Positions 1 to 13,965 of a stretch of 62,000 bases of DNA are shown one piece after another (positions within the stretch are counted from its first letter, which is position 1; the number at the start of each line of letters is the position of its first letter). Source of the DNA: Cristatella mucedo (lineage: Eukaryota > Bryozoa > Phylactolaemata > Cristatellidae); NCBI GenBank assembly GCA_009760855.2, contig WPIO01000236.1:1-62000 (forward strand), written 5' to 3'. A program made the translations under genes and the position numbers. The notes below the pieces were generated by a model. It saw only the letters and a program-made list of their open reading frames with translations. It did not search any database and was not told where the DNA came from.

Positions 1-1866
1 TTAAAGCATTTCGCACGTAAATAACACGTTTCGCACGAGTTCGCAGCAGATCGCGGAATATGTAGAAACTTCAAATATGCATTTCGGAGCGTGCTGCTGA
101 CTGGCAGCAGAGTGCTGCACCATGTTTAAAGCATTTCGCACGTAAATAACACGTTTCGCACAAGTTCGCATCAGATCGCGGAATATGTAAAACTTCAAAT
201 CTGCATTTCGGAGCGTGCGCTGACTGGCAGCAGAGTGCTGCACCATGTTTAAAGCATTTCGCACGTAAATAACACGTTTCGCACAAGTTCGCATCAGATC
301 GCGGAATATGTAAAAACGTATATTCTGCATTTCGGAGCGTGCGCTGACTGACAGCAGAGTGCTGCACCATGTTTAAAGCATTTCGCACGTAAATAACACG
401 TTTCGCACAAGTTCGCACCAGATCGCGGAATATGTAGAAACTTTAAATCTGCATGTCGGAGCGTGCACTGACTGGCAGCAGAGTGCTGCACCATGTTTAA
501 AGCATTTCGCACGTAAATAAAACGTTTCGCAAGAGTTCGGAGCAGATCGCGGAATGTCTAGAAACTTCCAATCTGCATTTCGGAGCGTGGGCTGACTAGC
601 AGCAGAGTGCTGCACCATGTTTAAAGCATTTCGCACGTAAATAACACGTTTCGCACGAGTTTGCAGCAGATCGCGGAATATGTAGAAACTTTAAATCTGC
701 ATCTCGGAGCGTGCCCTGACATGCAGCAGAGTGCTGCACCATGTTTAAAGCATTTCGCACGTAAATAACACGTTTCGCACGAGTTCGCAGCAGATCGCGG
801 AATATGTAGAAACTTTAAATCTGCATGTCGGAGCGTGCGCTGACTGGCAGCAGAGTGCTGCACCATGTTTAAAGCATTTCGCACGTAAATAACACGTTTC
901 GCACGAGTTCGCACCAGATCGCGGAATATGTAGAAACTTCAAATCTGCATTTCGGAGCGTGCGCTGACTGGCAGCAGAGTGCTGCACCATGTTTAAAGCA
1001 TTTCGCACGTAAATAACACGTTTCGCACGAGTTCAGAGCAGATCGCGGAATATGTAGAAACTTCAAATCTGCATGTCGGAGCGTGCGCTGACTGGCAGCA
1101 GAGTGCTGCACCATGTTTAAAGCATTTCGCACGTAAATAACACGTTTCGCACAAGTTCGCATCAGATCGCGGAATATGTAGAAAACTTCAAATCTGCATT
1201 TCGGAGCGTGCGCTGACTGGCAGCAGAGTGCTGCACCATGTTTAAAGCATTTCGCACGTAAATAACACGTTTCGCACAAGTTCGCATCAGATCGCGGAAT
1301 ATGTAAAAACGTATATTCTGCATTTCGGAGCGTGAGCGTGCGCTGACTGGCAGCAGAGTGCTGCACCATGTTTAAAGCATTTCGCACGTAAATAACACGT
1401 TTCGCACAAGTTCGCATCAGATCGCGGAATATGTAAAAACTTTAAATCTGCATTTCGGAGCGTGCGCTGACTGGCAGCAGAGTGCTGCACCATGTTTAAA
1501 GCATTTCGCACGTAAATAACACGTTTCGCACAAGTTCGCATCAGATCGCGGAATATGTAAAAACGTATATTCTGCATTTCGGAGCGTGCGCTGACTGGCA
1601 GCAGAGTGCTGCACCATGTTTAAAGCATTTCGCACGTAAATAACACGTTTCGCACGAGTTCGCACCAGATCGCGGAATATGTAGACACTTCAAATCTTCA
1701 TGTCGGAGCGTGCGCTGACTGGCAGCAGAGTGCTGCACCATTTTTAAAGCATTTCGCACGTAAATAACACGTTTCGCACGAGTTCGCACCAGATCGCGGA
1801 ATATGTAGAAACTTCAAATCTGCATTTCGGAGCGTGCGCTGACTGGCAGCAGAGTGCTGCACCATG

Positions 1867-2870
1867 TTTAAAGCATTTCGCACGTAAATAACACGTTTCG
1901 CACAAGTTCGCATCAGATCGCGGAATATGTAGAAACGTATATTATGCATTTCGGAGCGTGCGGTGACTGGCAGCAGAGTGCTGCACCATGTTTAAAGCAT
2001 TTCGCACGTAAATAACACGTTTCGCACAAGTTCGCATCAGATCGCGGAATATGTAAAAACGTATATTCTGCATTTCGGAGCGTGCGCTGACTGGCAGCAG
2101 AGTGCTGCACCATGTTTAAAGCATTTCGCACGTAAATAACACGTTTCGCACAAGTTCGCATCAGATCGCGGAATATGTAAAAACGTATATTCTGCATTTC
2201 GGAGCGTGCGCTGACTGACAGCAGAGTGCTGCACCATGTTTAAAGCATTTAGCACGTAAATAACACGTTTCGCACGAGTTCGGAGCAGATCGCGGAATAT
2301 GTAGAAACTTTAAATCTGCATCTCGGAGCGTGCCCTGACATGCAGCAGAGTGCTGCACCATGTTTAAAGCATTTCGCACGTTAATAACACGTTTGGCACG
2401 AGTTCGCAGCAGATCGCGGAATATCCAGAAACTTTAAATCTGCATGTCGGAGCGTGTGCTGGCTGGCAACAAAGTGCTGCACCATGTTTAAAGCATATCG
2501 AACGTTAATAACACGTTTCGCACGAGTTTGCAGCAAATCGCGGAATATGTAGAAACTTCAAATCTGCATTTCGGAGCGTCGCTGAGCAGTGTGTGCTGAC
2601 TGGCAGCAGAGTGCTGCACCATGTTTAAAGCATTTCGCACGTAAATAACACGTTTCGCACGAGTTCGCACCAGATCGCGGAATATGTAGAAACTTCAAAT
2701 CTGCATTTCGGAGCGTGCGGTGACTGGCAGCAGAGTGCTGCACCATGTTTAAAGCATTTCGCACGTAAATAACACGTTTCGCACAAGTTCGCATCAGATC
2801 GCGGAATATGTAGAAACTTCAAATCTGCATTTCGGAGCGTGCGCTGACTGGCAGCAGAGTGCTGCACCAT
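1867..2870 (+). repeat. Duplicated block, copy 1 (partner at about +2,738 bp)
   Basis: The unit order is: GTATATTATG with GCGGTG, then two GTATATTCTG units (the second with GACAG), a TTTAGCACG/TTCGGAGCAG unit ending GTGCCCTGACATGCAG, an ACGTTAATAACACG unit ending CTGGCAACAAAG, a CATATCGAACG unit with CAGCAAATCGCGG, and ordinary units. The same order starts at 4605. The offset is 2738 bp at the start and 2753 bp after a 15-bp duplication in copy 2. Copy 1 carries its own extra bases near 2580-2595. The right border is approximate. Confidence 0.75.
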
Positions 2871-3388
2871 GTTTAAAGCATTTCGCACGTAAATAACACG
2901 TTTCGCACAAGTTCGCATCAGATCGCGGAATATGTAAAAACGTATATTCTGCATTTCGGAGCGTGCGCTGACTGACAGCAGAGTGCTGCACCATGTTTAA
3001 AGCATTTAGCACGTAAATAACACGTTTCGCACGAGTTCGGAGCAGATCGCGGAATATGTAGAACTATCAAATCTGCTTGTCGGAGCGTGCCCTGACTGAC
3101 TGGCAGCAGAGTGCTGCACCATGTTTAAAGCATTTCGCACGTAAATAACACGTTTCGCACGAGTTCGCAGCAGATCGCGGAATATGTAGAAACTTTAAAT
3201 CTGCATGTCGGAGCGTGTGCTGGCTGGCAGCAGAGTGCTGCTGGCAGCAGAGTGCTGCACCATGTTTAAAGCATTTCGCACGTAAATAACACGTTTCGCA
3301 CGAGTTTGCAGCAGATCGCGGAATATGTAGAAACTTCAAATCTGCATTTCGGAGCGTGCGCTGACTGGCAGCAGAGTGCTGCACCATG

Positions 3389-3597
3389 TTTAAAGCATTT
3401 CGCACGTAAATAACACGTTTCGCACAAGTTCGCATCAGATCGCGGAATATGTAGAAACTTCAAATCTGCATTTCGGAGCGTGTTACGCACGTAAATAACA
3501 CGTTTCGCACAAGTTCGCATCAGATCGCGGAATATGTAAAAACGTATATTCTGCATTTCGGAGCGTGCGCTGACTGACAGCAGAGTGCTGCACCATG
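3389..3597 (+). repeat. Two units joined by a deletion of about 40 bp
   Basis: After CATTTCGGAGCGTG (unit position 94) the sequence jumps at about 3482/3483 to TTACGCACGTAAATAAC (about unit position 12-14). The hairpin, the CACCATG end and the TTTAAAGCAT start are missing. The following unit is a GTATATTCTG type ending in CTGACTGACAG. Confidence 0.75.
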
Positions 3598-4112
3598 TTT
3601 AAAGCATTTCGCACGTAAATAACACGTTTCGCACAAGTTCGCACCAGATCGCGGAATATGTAGAAACTTTAAATCTGCATGTCGGAGCGTGTGCTGACGG
3701 GCAGCAGAGTGCTGCACCATGATTAGAGCATTTCGCACGTAAATAACACGTTTCGCACGAGTTCGCACCAGATCGCGGAATCGCGGAATGTCTAGAAACT
3801 TCCAATCTGCCTGTCGGAGCGTGTGCTGACGTGCAGCAGAGTGCTGCACCATGTTTAATGCATTTCGCACGAAAATAACACGTTTCGCACGAGTTTGCAG
3901 CAGATCGCGGAATATGTAGAAACTTTAAATCTGCATCTCGGAGCGTGCCCTGACATGCAGCAGAGTGCTGCACCATGTTTAAAGCATTTCGCACGTTAAT
4001 AACACGTTTCGCACGAGTTCGCAGCAGATCGCGGAATATGTAGAAAACTTTAAATCTGCATGTCGGAGCGTGTGCTGGCTGCACTGACTGGCAGCAAAGT
4101 GCTGCACCATGT
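3598..4112 (+). repeat. Partial 6-unit higher-order block
   Basis: Four units follow the order seen at 50210: a CACCAG unit, a unit with GAATGTCTAGAAAC and TTCCAATCTGCCTG, a TTTAATGCATTTCGCACG unit with GAAAATAAC and GAGTTTGCAG, and an ACGTTAATAACACG unit. The second unit contains an 8-bp CGCGGAAT duplication near 3778. The GCACGAAAATAAC spelling is shared with the unit at 50458. The last unit ends in a fused CTGGCTGCACTGACTGG segment and continues into ordinary units, so the block is incomplete. Confidence 0.7.
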
Positions 4113-4360
4113 TTAAAGCATTTCGCACGTAAATAACACGTTTCGCACGAGTTCGCACCAGATCGCGGAATATGTAGAAACTTCAAATCTGCATTTCGGA
4201 GCGTGCGCTGACTGGCAGCAGAGTGCTGCACCATGTTTAAAGCATTTCGCACGTAAATAACACGTTTCGCACGAGTTCAGAGCAGATCGCGGAATATCTA
4301 GAAACTTTCAAATCTGCATCTCGGAGCGTGCGCTGACTGGCAGCAGAGTGCTGCACCATG

Positions 4361-4604
4361 TTTAAAGCATTTCGCACGTAAATAACACGTTTCGCACAAG
4401 TTCGCATCAGATCGCGGAATATGTAGATCGCGGAATATGTAGAAACTATCAAATCTGCATTTCGGAGCGTGCGCTGACTGGCAGCAGAGTGCCGAACGTA
4501 AATAACACGTGTCGCACAAGTTCGCATCAGATCGCGGAATATGTAGAAACTTCAAATCTGCATTTCGGAGCGTGCGCTGACTGGCAGCAGAGTGCTGCAC
4601 CATG
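4361..4604 (+). repeat. Rearranged pair: internal duplication and a 21-22-bp deletion
   Basis: ATCGCGGAATATGTAG is tandemly duplicated near 4425-4441. At about 4491 the sequence passes from CAGCAGAGTG directly to CCGAACGTAAATAAC, losing the end of one unit and the start of the next. The second unit has CACGTGTCGCAC, a variant shared with 38211 and 39203. Confidence 0.75.
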
Positions 4605-5610
4605 TTTAACGCATTTCGCACGTAAATGATACGTTTCGCACAAGTTCGCATCAGATCGCGGAATATGTAGAAACGTATATTATGCATTTCGGAGCGTGCG
4701 GTGACTGGCAGCAGAGTGCTGCACCATGTTTAAAGCATTTCGCACGTAAATAACACGTTTCGCACAAGTTCGCATCAGATCGCGGAATATGTAAAAACGT
4801 ATATTCTGCATTTCGGAGCGTGCGCTGACTGGCAGCAGAGTGCTGCACCATGTTTAAAGCATTTCGCACGTAAATAACACGTTTCGCACAAGTTCGCATC
4901 AGATCGCGGAATATGTAAAAACGTATATTCTGCATTTCGGAGCGTGCGCTGACTGACAGCAGAGTGCTGCACAGCAGAGTGCTGCACCATGTTTAAAGCA
5001 TTTAGCACGTAAATAACACGTTTCGCACGAGTTCGGAGCAGATCGCGGAATATGTAGAAACTTTAAATCTGCATCTCGGAGCGTGCCCTGACATGCAGCA
5101 GAGTGCTGCACCATGTTTAAAGCATTTCGCACGTTAATAACACGTTTCGCACGAGTTCGCAGCAGATCGCGGAATATGTAGAAACTTTAAATCTGCATGT
5201 CGGAGCGTGTGCTGGCTGGCAACAAAGTGCTGCACCATGTTTAAAGCATATCGAACGTTAATAACACGTTTCGCACGAGTTTGCAGCAAATCGCGGAATA
5301 TGTAGAAACTTCAAATCTGCATTTCGGAGCGTGTGCTGACTGGCAGCAGAGTGCTGCACCATGTTTAAAGCATTTCGCACGTAAATAACACGTTTCGCAC
5401 GAGTTCGCACCAGATCGCGGAATATGTAGAAACTTCAAATCTGCATTTCGGAGCGTGCGCTGACTGGCAGCAGAGTGCTGCACCATGTTTAAAGCATTTC
5501 GCACGTAAATAACACGTTTCGCACAAGTTCGCATCAGATCGCGGAATATGTAAAAACTTTAAATCTGCATGTCGGAGCGTGCGCTGACTGGCAGCAGAGT
5601 GCTGCACCAT
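4605..5610 (+). repeat. Duplicated block, copy 2 of the block at 1867
   Basis: The first unit reads TTTAACGCATTTCGCACG followed by TAAATGATACG, a rare form shared with a unit at 39327 but not with copy 1. The block otherwise follows the order of 1867-2870. A 15-bp tandem duplication (AGCAGAGTGCTGCAC) sits near 4965-4985. The right border is approximate, because the copies diverge gradually into ordinary units. Confidence 0.75.
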
Positions 5611-8600
5611 GTTTAAAGCATTTCGCACGTAAATAACACGTTTCGCACAAGTTCGCATCAGATCGCGGAATATGTAAAAACGTATATTCTGCATTTCGGA
5701 GCGTGCGCTGACTGGCAGCAGAGTGCTGCACCATGTTTAAAGCATTTCGCACGTAAATAACACGTTTCGCACAAGTTCGCAGCAGATCGCGGAATATGTA
5801 GAAACTTAAATCTGCATTCGGAGCGTGAGCGTGCTGCTGACTGGCAGCAGAGTGCTGCACCATGTTTAAAGCATTTCGCACGTAAATAACACGTTTCGCA
5901 CGCACAGTTCGCACGATCGCAGCAGATCGCGGAATATGTAGAAACTTTAAATCTGCATGTCGGAGCGTGTGCTGACTGCAGCAGCAGAGTGCTGCACCAT
6001 GTTTAAAGCATTTCGCACGTAAATAACACGTTTCGCACGAGTTTCGCAGCAGATCGCGGAATATGTAGAAAACTTCAAATCTGCATTTCGGAGCGTGCGC
6101 TGACTGGCAGCAGAGTGCTGCACCATGTTTAAAGCATTTCGCACGTAAATAACACGTTTCGCACAAGTTCGCATCAGATCGCGGAATATGTAGAAACTTC
6201 AAATCTGCATTTCGGAGCGTGTGCTGACTGGCAGCAGAGTGCTGCACCATGTTTAAAGCATTTCGCACGTAAATAACACGTTTCGCACAAGTTCGCATCA
6301 GATCGCGGAATATGTAAAAACGTATATTCTGCATTTCGGAGCGTGCCCTGACATGCAGCAGAGTGCTGCACCATGTTTAAAGCATTTCGCACGTTAATAA
6401 CACGTTTCGCACAAGTTCGCACCAGATCGCGGAATATGTAGAAACTTTAAATCTCTGCATGTCGGAGCGTGCACTGACTGGCAGCAGAGTGCTGCCCCAT
6501 GTTTAAAGCATTTCGCACGTAAATAACACGTTTCGCACGAGTTCGCAGCAGATCGCGGAATATGTAGAAACTTCAAATCTGCATGTCGGAGCGTGTGCTG
6601 ACGTGCAGCAGAGTGCTGCACCATGTTTAAAGCATTTCGCACGTAAATAACACGTTTCGCACGAGTTCGCAGCAGATCGCGGAATATGTAGAAACTTTAA
6701 ATCTGCATCTCGGAGCGTGCCCTGACTGGCAGCAGAGTGCTGCACCATGTTTAAAGCATTTCGCACGTAAATAACACGTTTCGCACGAGTTCGCACCAGA
6801 TCGCGGAATATGTAGAAACTTTAAATCTGCATGTCGGAGCGTGCGCTGACTGGCAGCAGAGTGCTGCACCATGTTTAAAGCATTTCGCACGTAAATAACA
6901 CGTTTCGCACGAGTTCGCAGCAGATCGCGGAATATGTAGAAACTTCAAATCTGCATTTCGGAGCGTGCGCTGACTGGCAGCAGAGTGCTGCACCATGTTT
7001 AAAGCATTTCGCACGTAAATAACACGTTTTTCGCACGAGTTCGCATCAGATCGCGGAATATGTAGAAACTTCAAATCTGCATTTCGGAGCGTGCGCTGAC
7101 TGGCAGCAGAGTGCTGCACCATGTTTAACGCGTTTTTCGCACGTAAATAACACGTTTCGCACAAGTTCGCATCAGATCGCGGAATATGTAAAACTTCAAA
7201 TCTGCATTTCGGAGCGTGCGCTGACTGGCAGCAGAGTGCTGCACCATGTTTAAAGCATTTCGCACGTAAATAACACGTTTCGCACAAGTTCGCATCAGAT
7301 CGCGGAATATGTAAAACCATTTATTCTGCATTTCGGAGCGTGCGCTGACTGGCAGCAGAGTGCTGCACCATGTTGTTTAAAGCATTTCGCACGTAAATAA
7401 CACGTTTCGCACGAGTTCGCAGCAGATCGCGGAATATGTAGAAACTTCAAATCTGCATTTCGGAGCGTGTGCTGACTGGCAGCAGAGTGCTGCACCATGT
7501 TTAAAGCATTTCGCACGTAAATAACACGTTTCGCACAAGTTCGCATCAGATCGCGGAATATGTAAAAACTTCAAATCTGCATTTCGGAGCGTGCGCTGAC
7601 TGGCAGCAGAGTGCTGCACCATGTTTAAAGCATTTCGCACGTAAATAACACGTTTCGCACAAGTTCGCATCAGATCGCGGAATATGTAAAACTTTAAATG
7701 TGCATGTCGGAGCGTGCGCTGACTGGCAGCAGAGTGCTGCACCATGTTTAAAGCATTTCGCACGTAAATAAAACGTTTCGCACAAGTTCGCATCAGATCG
7801 CGGAATATGTAGAAACTTCAAATCTGCATTTCGGAGCGTGCGCTGACTGGCAGCAGAGTGCTGCACCATGTTTAAAGCATTTCGCGTTAATAACACGTTT
7901 TGCACGAGTTCGCAGCAGATCGCGGAATATGTAGAAACTTTAAATCTGCATGTCGGAGCGTGCTGACTGACTGCAGCAGAGTGCTGCACCATGTTTAAAG
8001 CATTTCGCACGTAAATAACACGTTTCGCACGAGTTCGCACCAGATCGCGGAATATGTAGAAACTTTAAATCTGCATGTCGGAGCGTGCGCTGACTGGCAG
8101 CAGAGTGCTGCACCATGTTTAAAGCATTTCGCACGTAAATAACACGTTTCGCACGAGTTCGCAGCAGATCGCGGAATATGTAGAAACTTCAAATCTGCAT
8201 TTCGGAGCGTGCGCTGACTGGCAGCAGAGTGCTGCACCATGTTTAAAGCATTTCGCACGTAAATAACACGTTTCGCACAAGTTCGCATCAGATCGCGGAA
8301 TATGTAGAAACTTTAAAAATCTGCATTTCGGAGCGTGCGCTGACTGGCAGCAGAGTGCTGCACCATGTTTAAAGCATTTCGCACGTAAATAACACGTTTC
8401 GCACAAGTTCGCATCAGATCGCGGAATATGTAAAAACGTATATCTGCATTTCGGAGCGTGCGCTGACTGGCAGCAGAGTGCTGCACCATGTTTAAAGCAT
8501 TTCGCACGTAAATAACACGTTTCGCACAAGTTCGCACCAGATCGCGGAATATGTAAAAAAACTTTAAATCTGCATTTCGGAGCGTGCGCTGACTGGCAGC

Positions 8601-11600
8601 AGAGTGCTGCACCATGTTTAAAGCATTTCGCACGTAAATAACACGTTTCGCACGAGTTCGCAGCAGATCGCGAATATGAAGAAACTTTCAAATCTGCATT
8701 CGGAGCGTGCGCTGACTGGCAGCAGAGTGCTGCACCATGTTTAAAGCATTTAGCACGTAAATAACACGTTTCGCACGAGTTCGCAGCAGATCGCGGAATA
8801 TGTAGAAACTTTAAATCTGCATTTCGGAGCGTGCGCTGACTGGCAGCAGAGTGCTGCACCATGTTTAAAGCATTTCGCACGTAAATAACACGTTTCGCAC
8901 GAGTTCGCAGCAGATCGCGGAATATGTAGAAACTTTAAATCTGCATGTCGGAGCGTGTGCTGACTGGCAGCAGAGTGCTGCACCATGTTTAAAGCATTTC
9001 GCACGTAAATAACACGTTTCGCACGAGTTCGCATCAGATCGCGGAATATGTAGAAACTTCAAATCTGCATTTCGGAGCGTGCGCTGACTGGCAGCAGAGT
9101 GCTGCACCATGTTTAAAGCATTTCGCACGTAAATAACACGTTTCGCACAAGTTCGCATCAGATCGCGGAATATGTAGAAACTTCAAATCTGCATTTCGGA
9201 GCGTGCGCTGACTGGCAGCAGAGTGCTGCACCATGTTTAAAGCATTTCGCACGTAAATAACACGTTTCGCACAAGTTCGCATCAGATCGCGGAATATGTA
9301 GAAACTTCAAATCTGCATTTCGGAGCGTGCGCTGACTGGCAGCAGAGTGCTGCACCATGTTTAAAGCATTTCGCACGTAAATAACACGTTTCGCACAAGT
9401 TCGCATCAGATCGCGGAATATGTAAAAACTTATATTCTGCATTTCGGAGCGTGCGCTGACTGGCAGCAGAGTGCTGCACCATGTTTAAAGCATTTCGCAC
9501 GTAAATAAATAACACGTTTCGCACGAGTTCGCAGCAGATCGCGGAATATGTAGAAACTTTAAATCTGCATTTCGGAGCGTGCGCTGACTGGCAGCAGAGT
9601 GCTGCACCATGTTTAAAGCATTTCGCACGTAAATAACACGTGTCGCACGAGTTCGGAGCAGATCGCGGAATATGTAGAAACTTCAAATCTGCATGTCGGA
9701 GCGTGCGCTGACTGGCAGCAGAGTGCTGCACCATGTTTAAAGCATTTCGCACGTAAATAACACGTGTCGCACGAGTTCGCAGCAGATCGCGGAATATGTA
9801 GAAACTTCAAATCTGCATTTCGGAGCGTGCGCTGACTGGCAGCAGAGTGCTGCACCATGTTTAAAGCATTTCGCACGTAAATAACACGTTTCGCACAAGT
9901 TCGCATCATATCGCGGAATATGTAGAAACTTCAAATCTGCATTTCGGAGCGTGCGCTGACTGGCAGCAGAGTGCTGCACCATGTTTAAAGCATTTCGCAC
10001 GTAAATAACACGTTTCGCACAAGTTCGCATCAGATCGCGGAATATGTAGAAACTTTAAATCTGCATTTCGGAGCGTGCGCTGACTGGCAGCAGAGTGCTG
10101 CACCATGTTTAAAGCATTTCGCACGTAAATAACACGTTTCGCACGAGTTCGCATCAGATCGCGGAATATGTAAAAACTTTAAATCTGCATTTCGGAGCGT
10201 GTGCTGACTGACTGCAGCAGAGTGCTGCACCATGTTTAAAGCATTTCGCACGTAAATAACACGTTTCGCACGAGTTCGCAGCAGATCGCGGAATATGTAG
10301 AAACCTCAAAATTCTGCATTTCGGAGCGTGCGCTGACTGGCAGCAGAGTGCTGCACCATGTTTAAAGCATTTCGCACGTAAATAACACGTTTCGCACGAG
10401 TTCGCATCAGATCGCGGAATATGTAGAAACTTCAAATCTGCATTTCGGAGCGTGCGCTGACTGGCAGCAGAGTGCTGCACCATGTTTAAAGCATTTCGCA
10501 CGTAAATAACACGTTTCGCACAAGTTCGCATCAGATCGCGGAATATGTAAAAACTTCAAATCTGCATTTCGGAGCGTGCGCTGACTGACAGCAGAGTGCT
10601 GCACCATGTTTAAAGCATTTCGCACGTAAATAACACGTCGCGCACAAGTTCGCATCAGATCGCGGAATATGTAGAAACTTTAAATCTGCATTTCGGAGCG
10701 TGCGCTGACTGGCAGCAGAGTGCTGCACCATGTTTAAAGCATTTCGCACGTAAATAACACGTTTCGCACGAGTTCGCAGCAGATCGCGGAATATGTAGAA
10801 ACTTCAAATCTGCATGTCGGAGCGTGCGCTGACTGGCAGCAGAGTGCTGCACCATGTTTAAAGCATTTCGCACGTAAATAACACGTTTCGCACGAGTTCG
10901 CAGCAGATCGCGGAATATGTAGAAACTTCAAATCTGCATTTCGGAGCGTGCGCTGACTGGCAGCAGAGTGCTGCACCATGTTTAAAGCATTTCGCACGTA
11001 AATAACACGTTTCGCACGAGTTCGCATCAGATCGCGGAATATGTAGAAACTTCAAATCTGCATTTCGGAGCGTGCGCTGACTGGCAGCAGAGTGCTGCAC
11101 CATGTTTAAAGCATTTCGCACGTAAATAACACGTTTCGCACGAGTTCGCATCAGATCGCGGAATATGTAAAACTTAAATCTGCATTTCGGAGCGTGCGCT
11201 GACTGGCAGCAGAGTGCTGCACCATGTTTAAAGCATTTCGCACGTAAATAACACGTTTCGCACAAGTTCGCATCAGATCGCGGAATATGTAGAAACTTTA
11301 AATCTGCATTTCGGAGCGTGCGCTGACTGGCAGCAGAGTGCTGCACCATGTTTAAAGCATTTCGCACGTAAATAACACGTTTCGCACGAGTTCGCACCAG
11401 ATCGCGGAATATGTAGAAACTTTAAATCTGCATGTCGGAGCGTGCGCTGACTGGCAGCAGAGTGCTGCACCATGTTTAAAGCATTTCGCACGTAAATAAC
11501 ACGTTTCGCACGAGTTCGCAGCAGATCGCGGAATATGTAGAAACTTTAAATCTGCATTTCGGAGCGTGCGCTGACTGGCAGCAGAGTGCTGCACCATGTT

Positions 11601-12962
11601 TAAAGCATTTCGCACGTAAATAACACGTTTCGCACGAGTTCGCAGCAGATCGCGGAATATGTAGAAACTTCAAATCTGCATTTCGGAGCGTGCGCTGACT
11701 GGCAGCAGAGTGCTGCACCATGTTTAAAGCATTTCGCACGTAAATAACACGTTTCGCACAAGTTCGCAGCAGATCGCGGAATATGTAGAAACTTCAAATC
11801 TGCATTTCGGAGCGTGCGCTGACTGGCAGCAGAGTGCTGCACCATGTTTAAAGCATTTCGCACGTAAATAACACGTTTCGCACGAGTTCGCATCAGATCG
11901 CGGAATATGTAGAAACTTAATTCTGCATTTCGGAGCGTGCGCTGACTGGCAGCAGAGTGCTGCACCATGTTTTAAAGCATTTCGCACGTAAATAACACGT
12001 TTCGCACAAGTTCGCATCAGATCGCGGAATATGTAGAAACTTTAAATCTGCATTTCGGAGCGTGCGCTGACTGGCAGCAGAGTGCTGCACCATGTTTAAA
12101 GCATTTCGCACGTAAATAACACGTTTCGCACAAGTTCGCAGGAGATCGCGGAATATGGTAAAACTTCAAATCTGCATTTCGGAGCGTGCGCTGACTGGCA
12201 GCAGAGTGCTGCACCATGTTTAAAGCATTTCGCACGTAAATAACACGTTTCGCACGAGTTCGCATCAGATCGCGGAATATGTAGAAACTTTAAATCTGCA
12301 TTTCGGAGCGTGCGCTGACTGGCAGCAGAGTGCTGCACCATGTTTAAAGCATTTCGCACGTAAATAACACGTTTCGCACGAGTTCGCATCAGATCGCGGA
12401 ATATGTAGAAACTTCAAATCTGCATTTCGGAGCGTGCGCTGACTGGCAGCAGAGTGCTGCACCATGTTTAAAGCATTTCGCACGTAAATAACACGTTTCG
12501 CACAAGTTCGCAGCAGATCGCGGAATATGTAGAAACTTCAAATCTGCATTTCGGAGCGTGCGCTGACTGGCAGCAGAGTGCTGCACCATGTTTAAAGCAT
12601 TTCGCACGTAAATAACACGTTTCGCACAAGTTCGCATCAGATCGCGGAATATGTAGAAACTTCAAATCTGCATTTCGGAGCGTGCGCTGACTGGCAGCAG
12701 AGTGCTGCACCATGTTTAAAGCATTTCGCACGTAAATAACACGTTTCGCACAAGTTCGCATCAGATCGCGGAATATGTAGAAACTTTAAATCTGCATTTC
12801 GGAGCGTGCGCTGACTGGCAGCAGAGTGCTGCACCATGTTTAAAGCATTTCGCACGTAAATAACACGTTTCGCACGAGTTCGCATCAGATCGCGGAATAT
12901 GTAGAAACTTTAAATCTGCATTTCGGAGCGTGCGCTGACTGGCAGCAGAGTGCTGCACCATG

Positions 12963-13086
12963 TTTAAAGCATTTCGCACGTAAATAACACGTTTCGCACA
13001 AGTTCGCATCAGATCGCGGAATATGTAGAAACTTCAAATCTGCATTTCGGAGCGTGCGCTGACTGGCAGCAGAGTGCTGCACCATG
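12963..13086 (+). repeat. Reference unit, subtype 2 (AAG...CATCAG)
   Basis: This is the second common subtype. It differs from subtype 1 by A at position 38 (CACAAG for CACGAG) and T at position 47 (CATCAG for CAGCAG). The two changes usually occur together and are usually accompanied by T at 84 (CATTTCGG), so they behave as a linked haplotype. Runs of this subtype are frequent at 9.1-9.4, 12.6-13.2, 16.7-17.0 and 40.1-40.4 kb. A third form with C at 47 (CACCAG) occurs with either base at 38. Confidence 0.9.
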
Positions 13087-13965
13087 TTTAAAGCATTTCG
13101 CACGTAAATAACACGTTTCGCACAAGTTCGCATCAGATCGCGGAATATGTAGAAACTTCAAATCTGCATTTCGGAGCGTGCGCTGACTGGCAGCAGAGTG
13201 CTGCACCATGTTTTAAAGCATTTCGCACGTAAATAACACGTTTCGCACGAGTTCGCATCAGATCGCGGAATATGTAGAAACTTCAAATCTGCATTTCGGA
13301 GCGTGCGCTGACTGGCAGCAGAGTGCTGCACCATGTTTAAAGCATTTCGCACGTAAATAACACGTTTCGCACAAGTTCGCATCAGATCGCGGAATATGTA
13401 GAAACTTAAAATCTGCGTGTCGGAGCGTGCGCTGACTGGCAGCAGAGTGCTGCACCTTGTTTAAAGCATTTCGCACGTAAATAACACGTTTCGCACGAGT
13501 TCGCAGCAGATCGCGGAATATGTAGAAACTTCAAATCTGCATTTCGGAGCGTGCGCTGACTGGCAGCAGAGTGCTGCACCATGTTTAAAGCATTTCGCAC
13601 GTAAATAACACGTTTCGCACAAGTTCGCATCAGATCGCGGAATATGTAGAAACTTTAAATCTGCATTTCGGAGCGTGCGCTGACTGGCAGCAGAGTGCTG
13701 CACCATGTTTAAAGCATTTCGCACGTAAATAACACGTTTCGCACAAGTTCGCATCAGATCGCGGAATATGTAGAAACTTTAAATCTGCATTTCGGAGCGT
13801 GCGCTGACTGGCAGCAGAGTGCTGCACCATGTTTAAAGCATTTCGCACGTAAATAACACGTTTCGCACGAGTTCGCAGCAGATCGCGGAATATGTAGAAA
13901 CTTCAAATCTGCATTTCGGAGCGTGCGCTGACTGGCAGCAGAGTGCTGCACCATGTTTAAAGCAT

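Larger units (their letters stand above)
1..8700. repeat. Array domain A: heterogeneous, with higher-order remnants
   Basis: The units here mix many subtypes, including GTATATTCTG units, GTGCCCTGACATGCAG units and CATATCGAACG units. Small insertions and deletions are frequent: a 6-bp GAGCGT duplication near 1330, an extra 12-14 bp near 2580-2595 and duplications near 3230, 3778, 4430 and 4970. No base outside the satellite family was found. The domain is a patchwork of fragments also seen near 38-39, 50-53 and 59 kb. Confidence 0.8.
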
